From contig JAGCFO010000023.1 of NCBI GenBank assembly GCA_017650105.1, positions 1 to 64,000 on the forward strand: a stretch of 64,000 bases of DNA. Direction: 5' to 3'. The notes beneath the pieces were generated by a model. The model saw only the letters and a list, made by a program, of their open reading frames with translations. It had not been told where the DNA came from and did no database searches. Numbering within the stretch: position 1 is the first letter of the stretch; the number at the start of each line of letters is the position of its first letter. The stretch is from Bacteroidaceae bacterium (GTDB lineage Bacteria > Bacteroidota > Bacteroidia > Bacteroidales > Bacteroidaceae). The translations under genes and the position numbers were made by a program. Shown here piece by piece: positions 26,644 through 34,573 of this stretch.

Positions 26644-27767
26644 GGAGGGTGTTAGTTGCCGCAGCGCTGGTAAGTGGGATACTTGTAGGCTGTACAAACA
26701 ATGAACAGAATAAATTGGGTGAGAATATGACAACACTGACATTAACGCAAGAGTGGGACAAAGTGTTTCCGCTGAGTGAGAAAGTGAACCATCAGAAGGT
26801 GATGTTTGTGACACAGTACGGGCTGACACTGGCCGCTGACCTTTACACCCCGAAGGATGCCAAGGGGAAACTTGCCGCAATCGCTGTCAGCGGTCCTTTC
26901 GGTGCCACCAAAGAACAATCGAGCGGACTCTATGCCATGCGCATGGCAGAACGCGGCTTTGTGGCACTTGCCTTCGACCCGTCCTATACAGGCGAAAGCA
27001 GCGGTGAGCCCCGTCGAACTGCATCGCCCGACATCAACACTGAGGATTTTATGGCAGCAGTTGATTACCTCTCAAAGCAAGATTTCGTCGATGCTGAGCG
27101 TATTGGCATCATCGGTGTCTGCGGATGGGGAGGCATCGCCCTAAATGCTGCCGCTGCCGACACGCGCATCAAGGCAACGTTGGCTTCGACGATGTATGAC
27201 ATGACCCGTGTCAGTGGAAACGGCTATTTTGACAGCGACGACAAAGAAGTATCACGCCATGCTGCTCGCGAAGTTCTCGCTCAACAACGACAGAGTGACC
27301 CTACCGCAATGGCAGGAGGAGTGGTTGACCCGCTGCCAGAAGATGCTCCCCAATTCGTCAAGGACTATTATGACTATTACAAGACCGAACGAGGCTACCA
27401 TAACCGCAGCGGTAACTCAAACGATGGCTGGCGCGTCGTCGGCACACAGGCCTATGCCAATAGCCGTTTTCTCTATTATATCAACGAGATTCGTTCAGCT
27501 GTTCTAATCATACACGGCGAAAAAGCCCATTCGCGCTATTTCGGCGAGGCTGCCTACCAATATATGGTGGAAGGCAAGGCTGAAGGGTATAACTTTATCG
27601 GCGAACCCAACCCCAATCCAGAGAATAAACAGTTGCTCATCATCCCTGAAGCCTCGCACTGTGACCTCTACGACGGTGGTTACACCGAGCTGAACGGCAT
27701 GGGTGAGCCAAAGAATCTGATTCCCTGGGACACTTTGGCAGAATTCTTCAATGAGAATCTAAAATGA
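26640..27767 (+). CDS. Exported alpha/beta hydrolase lipoprotein
   Basis: A 375-residue hydrolase with a short lipoprotein signal (Leu-Val-Gly-Cys near residue 18). The fold is that of dienelactone-hydrolase-like enzymes. Instead of Ser, the nucleophile elbow reads 'GVCGWGG' (near residue 162), so a Cys would be the nucleophile. A late 'EASHCDLYDGG' supplies the catalytic His. The substrate is unknown; family members cleave esters, lactones or C-C bonds. Start and stop each overlap a neighbour as ATGA. Confidence 0.83.
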   Translation: MRRVLVAAALVSGILVGCTNNEQNKLGENMTTLTLTQEWDKVFPLSEKVNHQKVMFVTQYGLTLAADLYTPKDAKGKLAAIAVSGPFGATKEQSSGLYAMRMAERGFVALAFDPSYTGESSGEPRRTASPDINTEDFMAAVDYLSKQDFVDAERIGIIGVCGWGGIALNAAAADTRIKATLASTMYDMTRVSGNGYFDSDDKEVSRHAAREVLAQQRQSDPTAMAGGVVDPLPEDAPQFVKDYYDYYKTERGYHNRSGNSNDGWRVVGTQAYANSRFLYYINEIRSAVLIIHGEKAHSRYFGEAAYQYMVEGKAEGYNFIGEPNPNPENKQLLIIPEASHCDLYDGGYTELNGMGEPKNLIPWDTLAEFFNENLK

Positions 27768-28771
27768 AAAAAAGAATTCGGTTCAAGGCATTAATAATAT
27801 CTATGGCATTTGTTGCAAGTGCATACGCTCAGAGGGTGATAGATGTGCATAGCCATCTCATCACTCCCGAGTTTGTGTTGTCTCTTGAAGAAGAAGGGCG
27901 ACAGATGGAAGAGGGATTTCCTCTGCCAAAATATGACGTGGAAGCACATTTGAAATGGATGGATGAAACCGGAGTTGAGACTTCTGTGCTGACATTAGCC
28001 GCTCCACAGCCCACTTCTGCCGACGTGATAAGAAGTACGAACGAGGCTGCCGCACGCATCAAGAAAGAGCATCCAGGTAGATTTCTATTCTGTGCTGCTC
28101 TACCCTTGCCTGACGTAAATGCTGCTATCCTTGAGGCAAAGTATGCACTCGACACCTTGGACGCAGACGGGATAAAACTGGCAACGAACATGCAAGGGCA
28201 ATACCTTGGTACTCCTGAGCTCGACACGCTCTTTTCATTCCTCAACGAGAGAAAAGCTGTCGTCATCCTACATCCTCATCGCCCTGAGCCAGTGAACAGC
28301 GAAGTGATGGCGCAGACACCCCTTGCCATGCAGGAGTACCTATCTGAAACCACCCGCGCCGTTGCAAACATGATAAGCCGTAATGTGCTGGCACGCTATT
28401 CCCACGTGAAGGTTGTAGTGCCCCATTGCGGAGCTTATCTATCACTGGCTGTGCCACGCATGAAATCGTTGACGCCCGTGATGCAAGCTAACAAGATGGT
28501 GGGCGACATCGACTGGGAGGCGAACCTCAGTGCCCTCTACTACGACCTTGCTGGCGCACACTCACCGGAGGTGATCCGCATGATGCTTACCATCACTACT
28601 CCTGACCATTTGTTTTACGGCTCTGACTACCCGTATGTCGCCCCCAAAATGCTCACACAAAGCCTTGCGAGGATGAAGAATTACCTGAGTTCCGAGTCGG
28701 ACCTTTCTCCTTACAAAGAAATGATACTACACAAAAATGCTTGTCAACTTTTTAATCTAGCTCGTCCATGA
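27764..28771 (+). CDS. Exported amidohydrolase-2 family protein
   Basis: A 335-residue metal-dependent hydrolase or decarboxylase of the ACMSD-related amidohydrolase-2 family. The signal peptide ends 'ASAYAQ'. Metal-binding motifs are His-x-His in 'VIDVHSHLI' (near residue 28), 'ILHPHRPE' (near 166), 'VPHCGAYL' (near 220) and 'YGSDYPY' (near 285). Family members hydrolyse or decarboxylate cyclic and aromatic acids. Export of such an enzyme is unusual. Coupled by ATGA on both sides. Confidence 0.88.
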   Translation: MKKRIRFKALIISMAFVASAYAQRVIDVHSHLITPEFVLSLEEEGRQMEEGFPLPKYDVEAHLKWMDETGVETSVLTLAAPQPTSADVIRSTNEAAARIKKEHPGRFLFCAALPLPDVNAAILEAKYALDTLDADGIKLATNMQGQYLGTPELDTLFSFLNERKAVVILHPHRPEPVNSEVMAQTPLAMQEYLSETTRAVANMISRNVLARYSHVKVVVPHCGAYLSLAVPRMKSLTPVMQANKMVGDIDWEANLSALYYDLAGAHSPEVIRMMLTITTPDHLFYGSDYPYVAPKMLTQSLARMKNYLSSESDLSPYKEMILHKNACQLFNLARP

Positions 28772-29547
28772 AGAAAGCGTCATACTTATTATTATTTTCT
28801 ATACTGCTTCCTGCCACCATGCATGCACAGACCATCTTTCCCGCTGAGTTAACTGCTCCTTCAGAGTATAATACGGGAACCGTGCATATCTCAGTACTCA
28901 GCCGAAGTGATAAGCAGATGACTACCAATTTCTTTTTTGAGAAGGGAAGTCACAATTCGTGGCACTACCATCCCGATGCCACTCAAGTGCTGATGGTGCT
29001 CAGTGGCGAGGCATACTATCAAGAGGAAGGAAAGCCTAAGCGGTTGCTCAAAAAAGGAGACGTAGTTACTGCAGCCCCCAATGTGCGCCACTGGAACGGT
29101 TCTACGCCTTGGAGCGATGCAGAATGTATGACTGTAAGCGATATTGTGCCTGATAAACAGCATGCCGTACAGTTGCGCAAGATAACAGATGAAGAATTTA
29201 CAGAACCCATAAAACCATTTGATATGATCATCCGTATAGCTGAAATTGAAGTCTTTCCGCAATATTTAAAGGAGTACCTGGAGTATGCCAACGAAGTGGA
29301 TCGACTGAGCGTTGAGCGTGAGCCCGGTGTCATCTGCCTGTTTCCGATGCAGAGTGCCGAGGATTCCACGCAGATCCGCATTCTCGAGATCTATGCATCA
29401 GAAGAAGCTTACCAAGAACATTTGACAACTGAACATTTCAAGAAATACAAGCAAGGGACACTTCACATGGTCAAAAGCCTGAAACTTCCCAATATGAATG
29501 CTCTTGACTCTGAGACCATGAGTCTGATTTTCAAGAAAAAAAGCTGA
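28768..29547 (+). CDS. Exported cupin / antibiotic-biosynthesis-monooxygenase fusion
   Basis: A 259-residue protein. A signal peptide ends 'TMHAQ'. The cupin domain (about 35-130) has metal ligands in 'WHYHPDATQVLMVLSGE' and 'NVRHWNG'. An ABM-type ferredoxin-like domain follows (about 150-245, 'IRIAEIEVFPQYLKEYLEYA'). ABM domains act in cofactor-free oxidation of quinones and related compounds or in heme breakdown, and cupins of this type resemble mandelonitrile-lyase or quinone-related proteins. Specific chemistry unknown. One base separates it from the next gene. Confidence 0.87.
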   Translation: MKKASYLLLFSILLPATMHAQTIFPAELTAPSEYNTGTVHISVLSRSDKQMTTNFFFEKGSHNSWHYHPDATQVLMVLSGEAYYQEEGKPKRLLKKGDVVTAAPNVRHWNGSTPWSDAECMTVSDIVPDKQHAVQLRKITDEEFTEPIKPFDMIIRIAEIEVFPQYLKEYLEYANEVDRLSVEREPGVICLFPMQSAEDSTQIRILEIYASEEAYQEHLTTEHFKKYKQGTLHMVKSLKLPNMNALDSETMSLIFKKKS

Positions 29548-29548
29548 T

Positions 29549-30694
29549 ATGAGAAAAATAACAATTACGTTATTAGCAGTTTTCATAATATCGCTGCAAA
29601 TAAAAGGACAAAATATGGCACTGACAACGAAACAACAAGCTCTCGTCTCAATTGCGGCTAACGAGGCAAAGGGCGACATCGAAGAATTAAAAACATCTCT
29701 GAACGAAGGATTCGAAACAGGATTGACTGTGAGCGAAGCCAAGGAAGCTCTGTCGCAGCTCTATGCCTATACAGGATTTCCACGTTCTCTGAATGCACTC
29801 GGTGCCTTGCAGAAAGTCATCGGTGAACGAAAAGAGGCTTGCCTTCGCTTGGAGGAAGGGCATGAGGCTGACCCACTGCCCAAAGACTATGATGCACTGA
29901 AACAAGGCACTATAGTGCAGACAAAACTGGTGGGCGGAGAACCTTTCAACTACACTTTTGCACCTCAAACCGACTACTATCTGAAAGCACATCTTTTTGG
30001 CGACATTTTCGCTCGTAACAATCTATCGTTCGCTGATCGTGAGGTGGTTACAGTGAGTGCCATTTCTGCCCTACCCGGCTGTGAATCGCAACTGGTAGCC
30101 CATGTGTCCGGAGCAAGAAACATGGGTGTGCCAGACAGTGCCCTAAAGGAAATACCTGCTCTGTTGGAAACCAAGATTGGAGAAGAAGAAGCAGAACGAC
30201 TTCGCGATGCTTTGGCTACCGTCTTCAAAGAAACGCGCGATATGAAGAAGGAAGCGCGCGATATGAAGAAAGAAACACAAAACGGAGCCTATACCCCTGT
30301 GCAAACGGTTGATTTTTCCGTTTGGCCCAAGGGTGAACCTAACACAGCATATTCAAAGTATTTTGTAGGCAACAGCTATCTTGCTCCTTTGGAAGGAGGA
30401 ATGACAAACGTCACCTTTGAGCCTCGCTGCCGCAACAACTGGCACATACATCACAAGCAAACACAAGTATTGATATGTGTTGCAGGTCGAGGTTGGTATC
30501 AGGAATGGGGAAAGGATGCCGTAATGATGACTCCCGGCACAATAATCGCCATCCCCGCCGAAGTCAAACATTGGCACGGAGCTGTGAAAGACTCGTGGTT
30601 CCAACATCTGACATATCATAAAGATGTGAAGGAAGGGGCGTCTAACGAGTGGTTAGAGCCAGTTTCGGATGATATTTATGATAAGCTAAAATAA
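29549..30694 (+). CDS. Exported carboxymuconolactone decarboxylase-like / cupin fusion
   Basis: A 381-residue protein with signal peptide (ending 'QIKGQN'). Residues 28-110 and 130-215 are two carboxymuconolactone-decarboxylase-like (AhpD-fold) halves. The second has a single Cys in 'LPGCESQLVAHVSG' instead of the Cys-x-x-Cys of AhpD. Residues 226-244 are a linker of heptads (Arg-Asp-Met-Lys-Lys-Glu) encoded by the 21-base repeat. Residues 285-370 are a cupin ('NNWHIHHKQTQVLICVAGRG', 'VKHWHGA'). Last gene of the operon, followed by a strong terminator. Related CMD and cupin proteins are often separate genes, so the repeat may mark a fusion point. Confidence 0.87.
   Translation: MRKITITLLAVFIISLQIKGQNMALTTKQQALVSIAANEAKGDIEELKTSLNEGFETGLTVSEAKEALSQLYAYTGFPRSLNALGALQKVIGERKEACLRLEEGHEADPLPKDYDALKQGTIVQTKLVGGEPFNYTFAPQTDYYLKAHLFGDIFARNNLSFADREVVTVSAISALPGCESQLVAHVSGARNMGVPDSALKEIPALLETKIGEEEAERLRDALATVFKETRDMKKEARDMKKETQNGAYTPVQTVDFSVWPKGEPNTAYSKYFVGNSYLAPLEGGMTNVTFEPRCRNNWHIHHKQTQVLICVAGRGWYQEWGKDAVMMTPGTIIAIPAEVKHWHGAVKDSWFQHLTYHKDVKEGASNEWLEPVSDDIYDKLK
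30219..30272 (+). repeat. 21-base-period repeat, locus C, inside a gene
   Basis: Two clear units, ATATGAAGAAGG at 30240 and ATATGAAGAAAG at 30261, are 21 bases apart and separated by AAGCGCGCG. A degenerate unit (TCTTCAAAGAAA region) lies one period earlier. Translated in frame it gives repeated Arg-Asp-Met-Lys-Lys-Glu between two protein domains. Confidence 0.85.
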
Positions 30695-30720
30695 AAACTT
30701 ACCTTTTTTAAATATAATGT

Positions 30721-30754
30721 CCCAAAGCATTTTTATTTGCTTTGGGATTTTTTC
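30721..30754 (+). terminator. Intrinsic terminator of the redox operon
   Basis: A perfect nine-base stem, CCCAAAGCA (30721-30729) and TGCTTTGGG (30738-30746), with an eight-base loop, is followed by ATTTTTTC. It lies 27 bases after the last stop of the operon. Confidence 0.85.
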
Positions 30755-30755
30755 T

Positions 30756-30763
30756 TATTTTTG
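30756..30763 (+). promoter_or_regulatory. Promoter -7 box of the zinc-ribbon gene
   Basis: TATTTTTG matches TAnnTTTG exactly and lies 28 bases before the start at 30792, directly after the terminator of the previous operon. Confidence 0.65.
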
Positions 30764-30791
30764 CCGCGAATTAACTCTTAAAACAACAATT

Positions 30792-31001
30792 ATGGCACAA
30801 ATATATAAAATCAAATGCCCTAAATGTAGAACCATTTTCACTATTGAAAAAGGTGTACTCATGAGCTGGGACTTCACAAAGCCTATTCCAGAAGAAATGA
30901 AGGAAGAGACTCCTTTCAATTGCCCTAACTGCCAACACAGGATGTGTGTGTTGGATGACGATTTCAACGAACATGTTGAAAGCGTGTTGTTTACCGATTA
31001 G
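30792..31001 (+). CDS. Small zinc-ribbon protein
   Basis: A 69-residue protein with two Cys pairs, Cys-Pro-Lys-Cys near residue 9 and Cys-Pro-Asn-Cys near residue 43, a typical zinc-ribbon arrangement. The acidic tail has no known motif. The promoter box just upstream shows that the longer frame from 30717 is not the real start. Its function is unknown; proteins of this kind often bind nucleic acid or other proteins. It stands alone between two operons. Confidence 0.75.
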   Translation: MAQIYKIKCPKCRTIFTIEKGVLMSWDFTKPIPEEMKEETPFNCPNCQHRMCVLDDDFNEHVESVLFTD

Positions 31002-31355
31002 TATTACTCGAAAAACGGAACATTTCATTTAGAGTTGGCTCCAAGCACCAACTTGATAATTGCCCCCTCACATGTTTATAAAGCCTTAGGGGGTACGACA
31101 GGCATCTGTAACAGTTTTTTTCGTCGAGTGAAATATTTCATTAACGGCTCGATTGATTGTTTTTTTCATTTTTTCTTGTTTTTTATTATTCTTTTGTAAT
31201 ACCTTTGCAAACGAAATAAAATTAGCATGAATAAATGACGCCATGAATTTCCAAAAGTCAAAACCCCTACGGCTAAGGCTGTTCAAATAGTGCCGATTCT
31301 ATTCAGCTAATTAAATAATAGTAAGTGAAATACATTAAAATATAATATCATTCCT
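31002..31355. other. 354-base region before the xylan locus
   Basis: It holds a small stem-loop (AGTTGG at 31033-31038 with CCAACT at 31048-31053, weak T-tract), which may end the zinc-ribbon message. The SusC promoter and a leader of about 150 bases follow. No gene is convincing. Confidence 0.6.
31176..31207 (+). promoter_or_regulatory. Promoter of the SusC/SusD xylan locus
   Basis: TTG at 31176-31178 and TACCTTTG at 31200-31207 match the Bacteroidetes -33 and -7 elements with a 21-base gap. No regulator gene is adjacent; a sensor elsewhere is likely. Confidence 0.7.
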
Positions 31356-34300
31356 ATGGATCAAAATCTGTCAAAATCTCAAATTTTGAAGCGACTGATT
31401 AGACAGACCATTCCCGCAATTCTGATGCTGTTCACATTCAACACTATGTTGTATGCGCAAAACGGCATCAAGGTAAGAGGCACGGTAACAGACAATACCG
31501 ACGAGCCCATGATAGGAGCTTCGGTAGTGGTGAAAGGAGATGCTTTCATTGGCACCGTGACTGACATTGACGGACTCTTCGAGTTAACAGTTCCTTCGGA
31601 GCAGTCGGTACTGGTAATTTCCTATGTGGGTATGACTACGAAGGAAATCCAAGTCGGAAAACAGCGTGACTTCAAGGTTTCGCTCTCCGATGACAGCGAG
31701 CTGGAGGAAGTCGTGGTTGTTGGTTTCGGTCAGCAGAAAAAAGTTTCTGTGGTGGGCGCTATCACCCAGACCACTGGTGAAGTTCTTGAACGTACAGCAG
31801 GTATCGGAAGTGTAGGTGCTGCCCTCACTGGAAACCTTCCTGGTGTCACCACAATTGCTTCTTCAGGTCAGCCAGGCGAAGAGGACCCGCGAATATACAT
31901 CCGTGGTGCTGCCGCATGGAATCAGGATGCTCAGCCTCTTATCCTCGTCGATGGTGTCAAGCGTGAGATCAAGTCCGTCGACATATCGTCGGTAGCTACT
32001 GTTTCAGTATTAAAGGACGCATCAGCTACGGCTGTTTATGGTGTCGAAGGTGCTAATGGCGTCATCCTTATCACCACAAAACGTGGACAGGAAGGCAAGG
32101 CGAAAATTGATGTTGGCTTCAACGAAACACTAAAAGCTGTGTCGAAACTACCTCGCAAATATGATTCATATGACGGATATATGTTTCGTAACCAAGCTAT
32201 CGAGCATGAACTGGCCATCGGTGGTGATGCCTCGTGGGCATACTTCCGTCCACAGACTTTCATCAATAACTTCCGCAATCAAGACCACACCGTTAAGCCC
32301 AACTATGACGCTGATGGCAACTACCTTGGAGACTACAGTCAGGCAGAACGCTATCCTAACGTTGACTGGCAAGAAGAGATGTTCAAGGATTTTGCCTTAT
32401 CTTATAATGCCAATCTCAATTTCTCTGGTGGAACAGAGTTCGTCAAGTATTTCGTGGCTTTCGACTACCAGAATGAAGGCGATATGACTAAGATTTGGGA
32501 TAACCGTCAAGATTATGTGGGTGGTTATACCTATAATCGTTTGAATGTGCGCTCGAATCTGGACTTTCAAGTTACCAAGACAACTCAATTCAAGGTAAAC
32601 CTTTTCGGCTCGAATGCTCAGCAGAAGGCTCCACACTATTATTGGGGTAACAATGGTGAGTGGTTCCAGCAGCAGAAATGGTCTGGTGCCTATCGTATGG
32701 CTCCCAACCTCTTCCCTGTTCAGTTCTCAGATGGCTCGTGGGGTTACTACCCGTTGGTATCCAATATTGAGAACTCTCCTATGAGTGTAGCAACATCTGG
32801 CTATGAACTGAGAACTATAACACGGGTATTTACAGACTTTAACCTTGAACAAGATCTCCGCTTTATTACCCCAGGACTTATAGCCCGCGGTACAATCTCT
32901 TGGGACAACCAGTTCAATGAAGGTAGCCGCGGTATTTCTGACTTGCACGCAACAAAGAGAGCATACATGCTTCCTGAGGACGGTCAGTTTATGCCTGAAA
33001 ACTTAATTGATCCAACGACAGGTTTTGATTTCTATGAGAGTCGTGACTGGACTACTGAGTCAGGTAGCGTAAACAGCACAAGCCGCGCAACAGAAATGTC
33101 GCTCCAACTCTTTTGGGGCAGGCAGCTCGGCGATCATAACGCGTCAGTCATGGGCAACTGGAAGCGTCGTATCAATGCAGGAAATGCCGACCTTGAGTTC
33201 CGTCGTGAAGACTGGGTGTTCCGTACCACATACGACTATAAGAGCAAATATTTTGCTGAGTTTAACGGCGCATACAACGGTTCGCAGAAATTCTCACCCG
33301 ACAACCGCTTCGCATTCTTCTGCTCAGGAGCAGCAGGCTGGATGATTTCAGAAGAAAAATTCATGAAATGGTTTAAGGAAAAGAAGATTATCGATATGCT
33401 TAAGATTAGAGGTTCTATCGGTGAAATCGGTGACGATAGCGCCGGTGCGCGTTGGGCTTATTTGACGGAATGGTCAGTAATAGGTCCATTCGTAATGAAC
33501 CTTGATAGAACTAACAGTCCCTTTACTGGGTATACGGAATCTAAAGTTGCCGCTCCCGACCTCCACTGGGCAACCGTACAGAAGAAGAATATCGGTTTTG
33601 ACTATGCGTTCTTTGAAGGTTTGCTTGCCGGTAGTTTCGACCTGTTCCGAGACGATCGTTATGACATTTTCATCTCCGGAAGCAACCGTTCTGTACCTTC
33701 TTACTATGGAGCAGCTATGACCCCCGACATCAATAAAGGTAAGATCAAGAACACCGGCTTCGAACTTGAGCTTCGCTTCAATAAAACATTGACCAACGGC
33801 ATGCGTTTCTGGGCCTATTCCAATTACACATACGCACACAACGTAATTAAATTAAAAGACGACCCCGCATTGTTCCCCGCTTATCGTAAAGCGCAAGGCT
33901 ATTCCCAGGGACAATATGTTTCATTCATTGATAACGGATTTATCGGCACTTACGACGAACTTTATAGTACACCAGCACGTGAGAAAGACGACAGCCAAGT
34001 GCTCATCGGAGACCATTACATCGTCGACTTCAACGGTGACGGTATCGTTGATGAGACAAACGATCAGGCTCCGTTTGGTTACACAGGAACACCCGAGCAT
34101 ACCTATAATGCCACTATCGGCTGGGATTGGAAAGGCTGGAGTGTGTTCGCCCAACTCTATGGTGTGACAGGCGTCACTCGCGACGTAGGCCTTCCTTCGT
34201 TCGGAGACAAACTTCTCACAGTATATGACAATGGCACTTGGTGGAATCCGGTTGATGGAACAGGGAAAGTTGTTGTCCCTCGCTTCAATTCACAAGTTTC

Positions 34301-34556
34301 CTACAATGATGGAACACAATACCTTTTCGACGGCTCGTATTTCCGACTTAAGAATGTGGAAATAGCATATACATGGACTAAAGGCTGGGTAAAGAACCTT
34401 GGATTCACAAGCCTAAAACTCTACATGAATGGTAACAACCTATTCCTTATTACAAAGATGCCTGATGACCGTGAGAGTAATTACGGATGGAGCGGTAGCG
34501 GTGGTGCTTACCCAACAGTCAGACGATATAACTTCGGATTTAAGCTTTACCTTTAA
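31356..34556 (+). CDS. SusC/RagA-like TonB-dependent receptor (first)
   Basis: A 1066-residue outer-membrane importer for oligosaccharides. After a signal sequence (about 1-35, ending 'MLYAQN') comes a carboxypeptidase-D-like regulatory domain (about 37-115, 'VRGTVTDNTDEPMIGASVVV'). A TonB-box-like stretch 'EEVVVVGFGQQKK' is near 122, then the plug and a 22-strand barrel ending in an aromatic-rich strand ('NFGFKLYL'). It forms a lid-pore pair with the SusD protein 17 bases downstream. Gene order of the locus matches XusA of the Prevotella xylan system, so xylo-oligosaccharides are the inferred cargo. Confidence 0.95.
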   Translation: MDQNLSKSQILKRLIRQTIPAILMLFTFNTMLYAQNGIKVRGTVTDNTDEPMIGASVVVKGDAFIGTVTDIDGLFELTVPSEQSVLVISYVGMTTKEIQVGKQRDFKVSLSDDSELEEVVVVGFGQQKKVSVVGAITQTTGEVLERTAGIGSVGAALTGNLPGVTTIASSGQPGEEDPRIYIRGAAAWNQDAQPLILVDGVKREIKSVDISSVATVSVLKDASATAVYGVEGANGVILITTKRGQEGKAKIDVGFNETLKAVSKLPRKYDSYDGYMFRNQAIEHELAIGGDASWAYFRPQTFINNFRNQDHTVKPNYDADGNYLGDYSQAERYPNVDWQEEMFKDFALSYNANLNFSGGTEFVKYFVAFDYQNEGDMTKIWDNRQDYVGGYTYNRLNVRSNLDFQVTKTTQFKVNLFGSNAQQKAPHYYWGNNGEWFQQQKWSGAYRMAPNLFPVQFSDGSWGYYPLVSNIENSPMSVATSGYELRTITRVFTDFNLEQDLRFITPGLIARGTISWDNQFNEGSRGISDLHATKRAYMLPEDGQFMPENLIDPTTGFDFYESRDWTTESGSVNSTSRATEMSLQLFWGRQLGDHNASVMGNWKRRINAGNADLEFRREDWVFRTTYDYKSKYFAEFNGAYNGSQKFSPDNRFAFFCSGAAGWMISEEKFMKWFKEKKIIDMLKIRGSIGEIGDDSAGARWAYLTEWSVIGPFVMNLDRTNSPFTGYTESKVAAPDLHWATVQKKNIGFDYAFFEGLLAGSFDLFRDDRYDIFISGSNRSVPSYYGAAMTPDINKGKIKNTGFELELRFNKTLTNGMRFWAYSNYTYAHNVIKLKDDPALFPAYRKAQGYSQGQYVSFIDNGFIGTYDELYSTPAREKDDSQVLIGDHYIVDFNGDGIVDETNDQAPFGYTGTPEHTYNATIGWDWKGWSVFAQLYGVTGVTRDVGLPSFGDKLLTVYDNGTWWNPVDGTGKVVVPRFNSQVSYNDGTQYLFDGSYFRLKNVEIAYTWTKGWVKNLGFTSLKLYMNGNNLFLITKMPDDRESNYGWSGSGGAYPTVRRYNFGFKLYL

Positions 34557-34573
34557 TTGTGTACAGACGAATT

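Noticed and set aside
31086..31286. Minus-strand frame before the xylan locus
   Set aside because: It covers the SusC promoter and leader and shows no conserved features.
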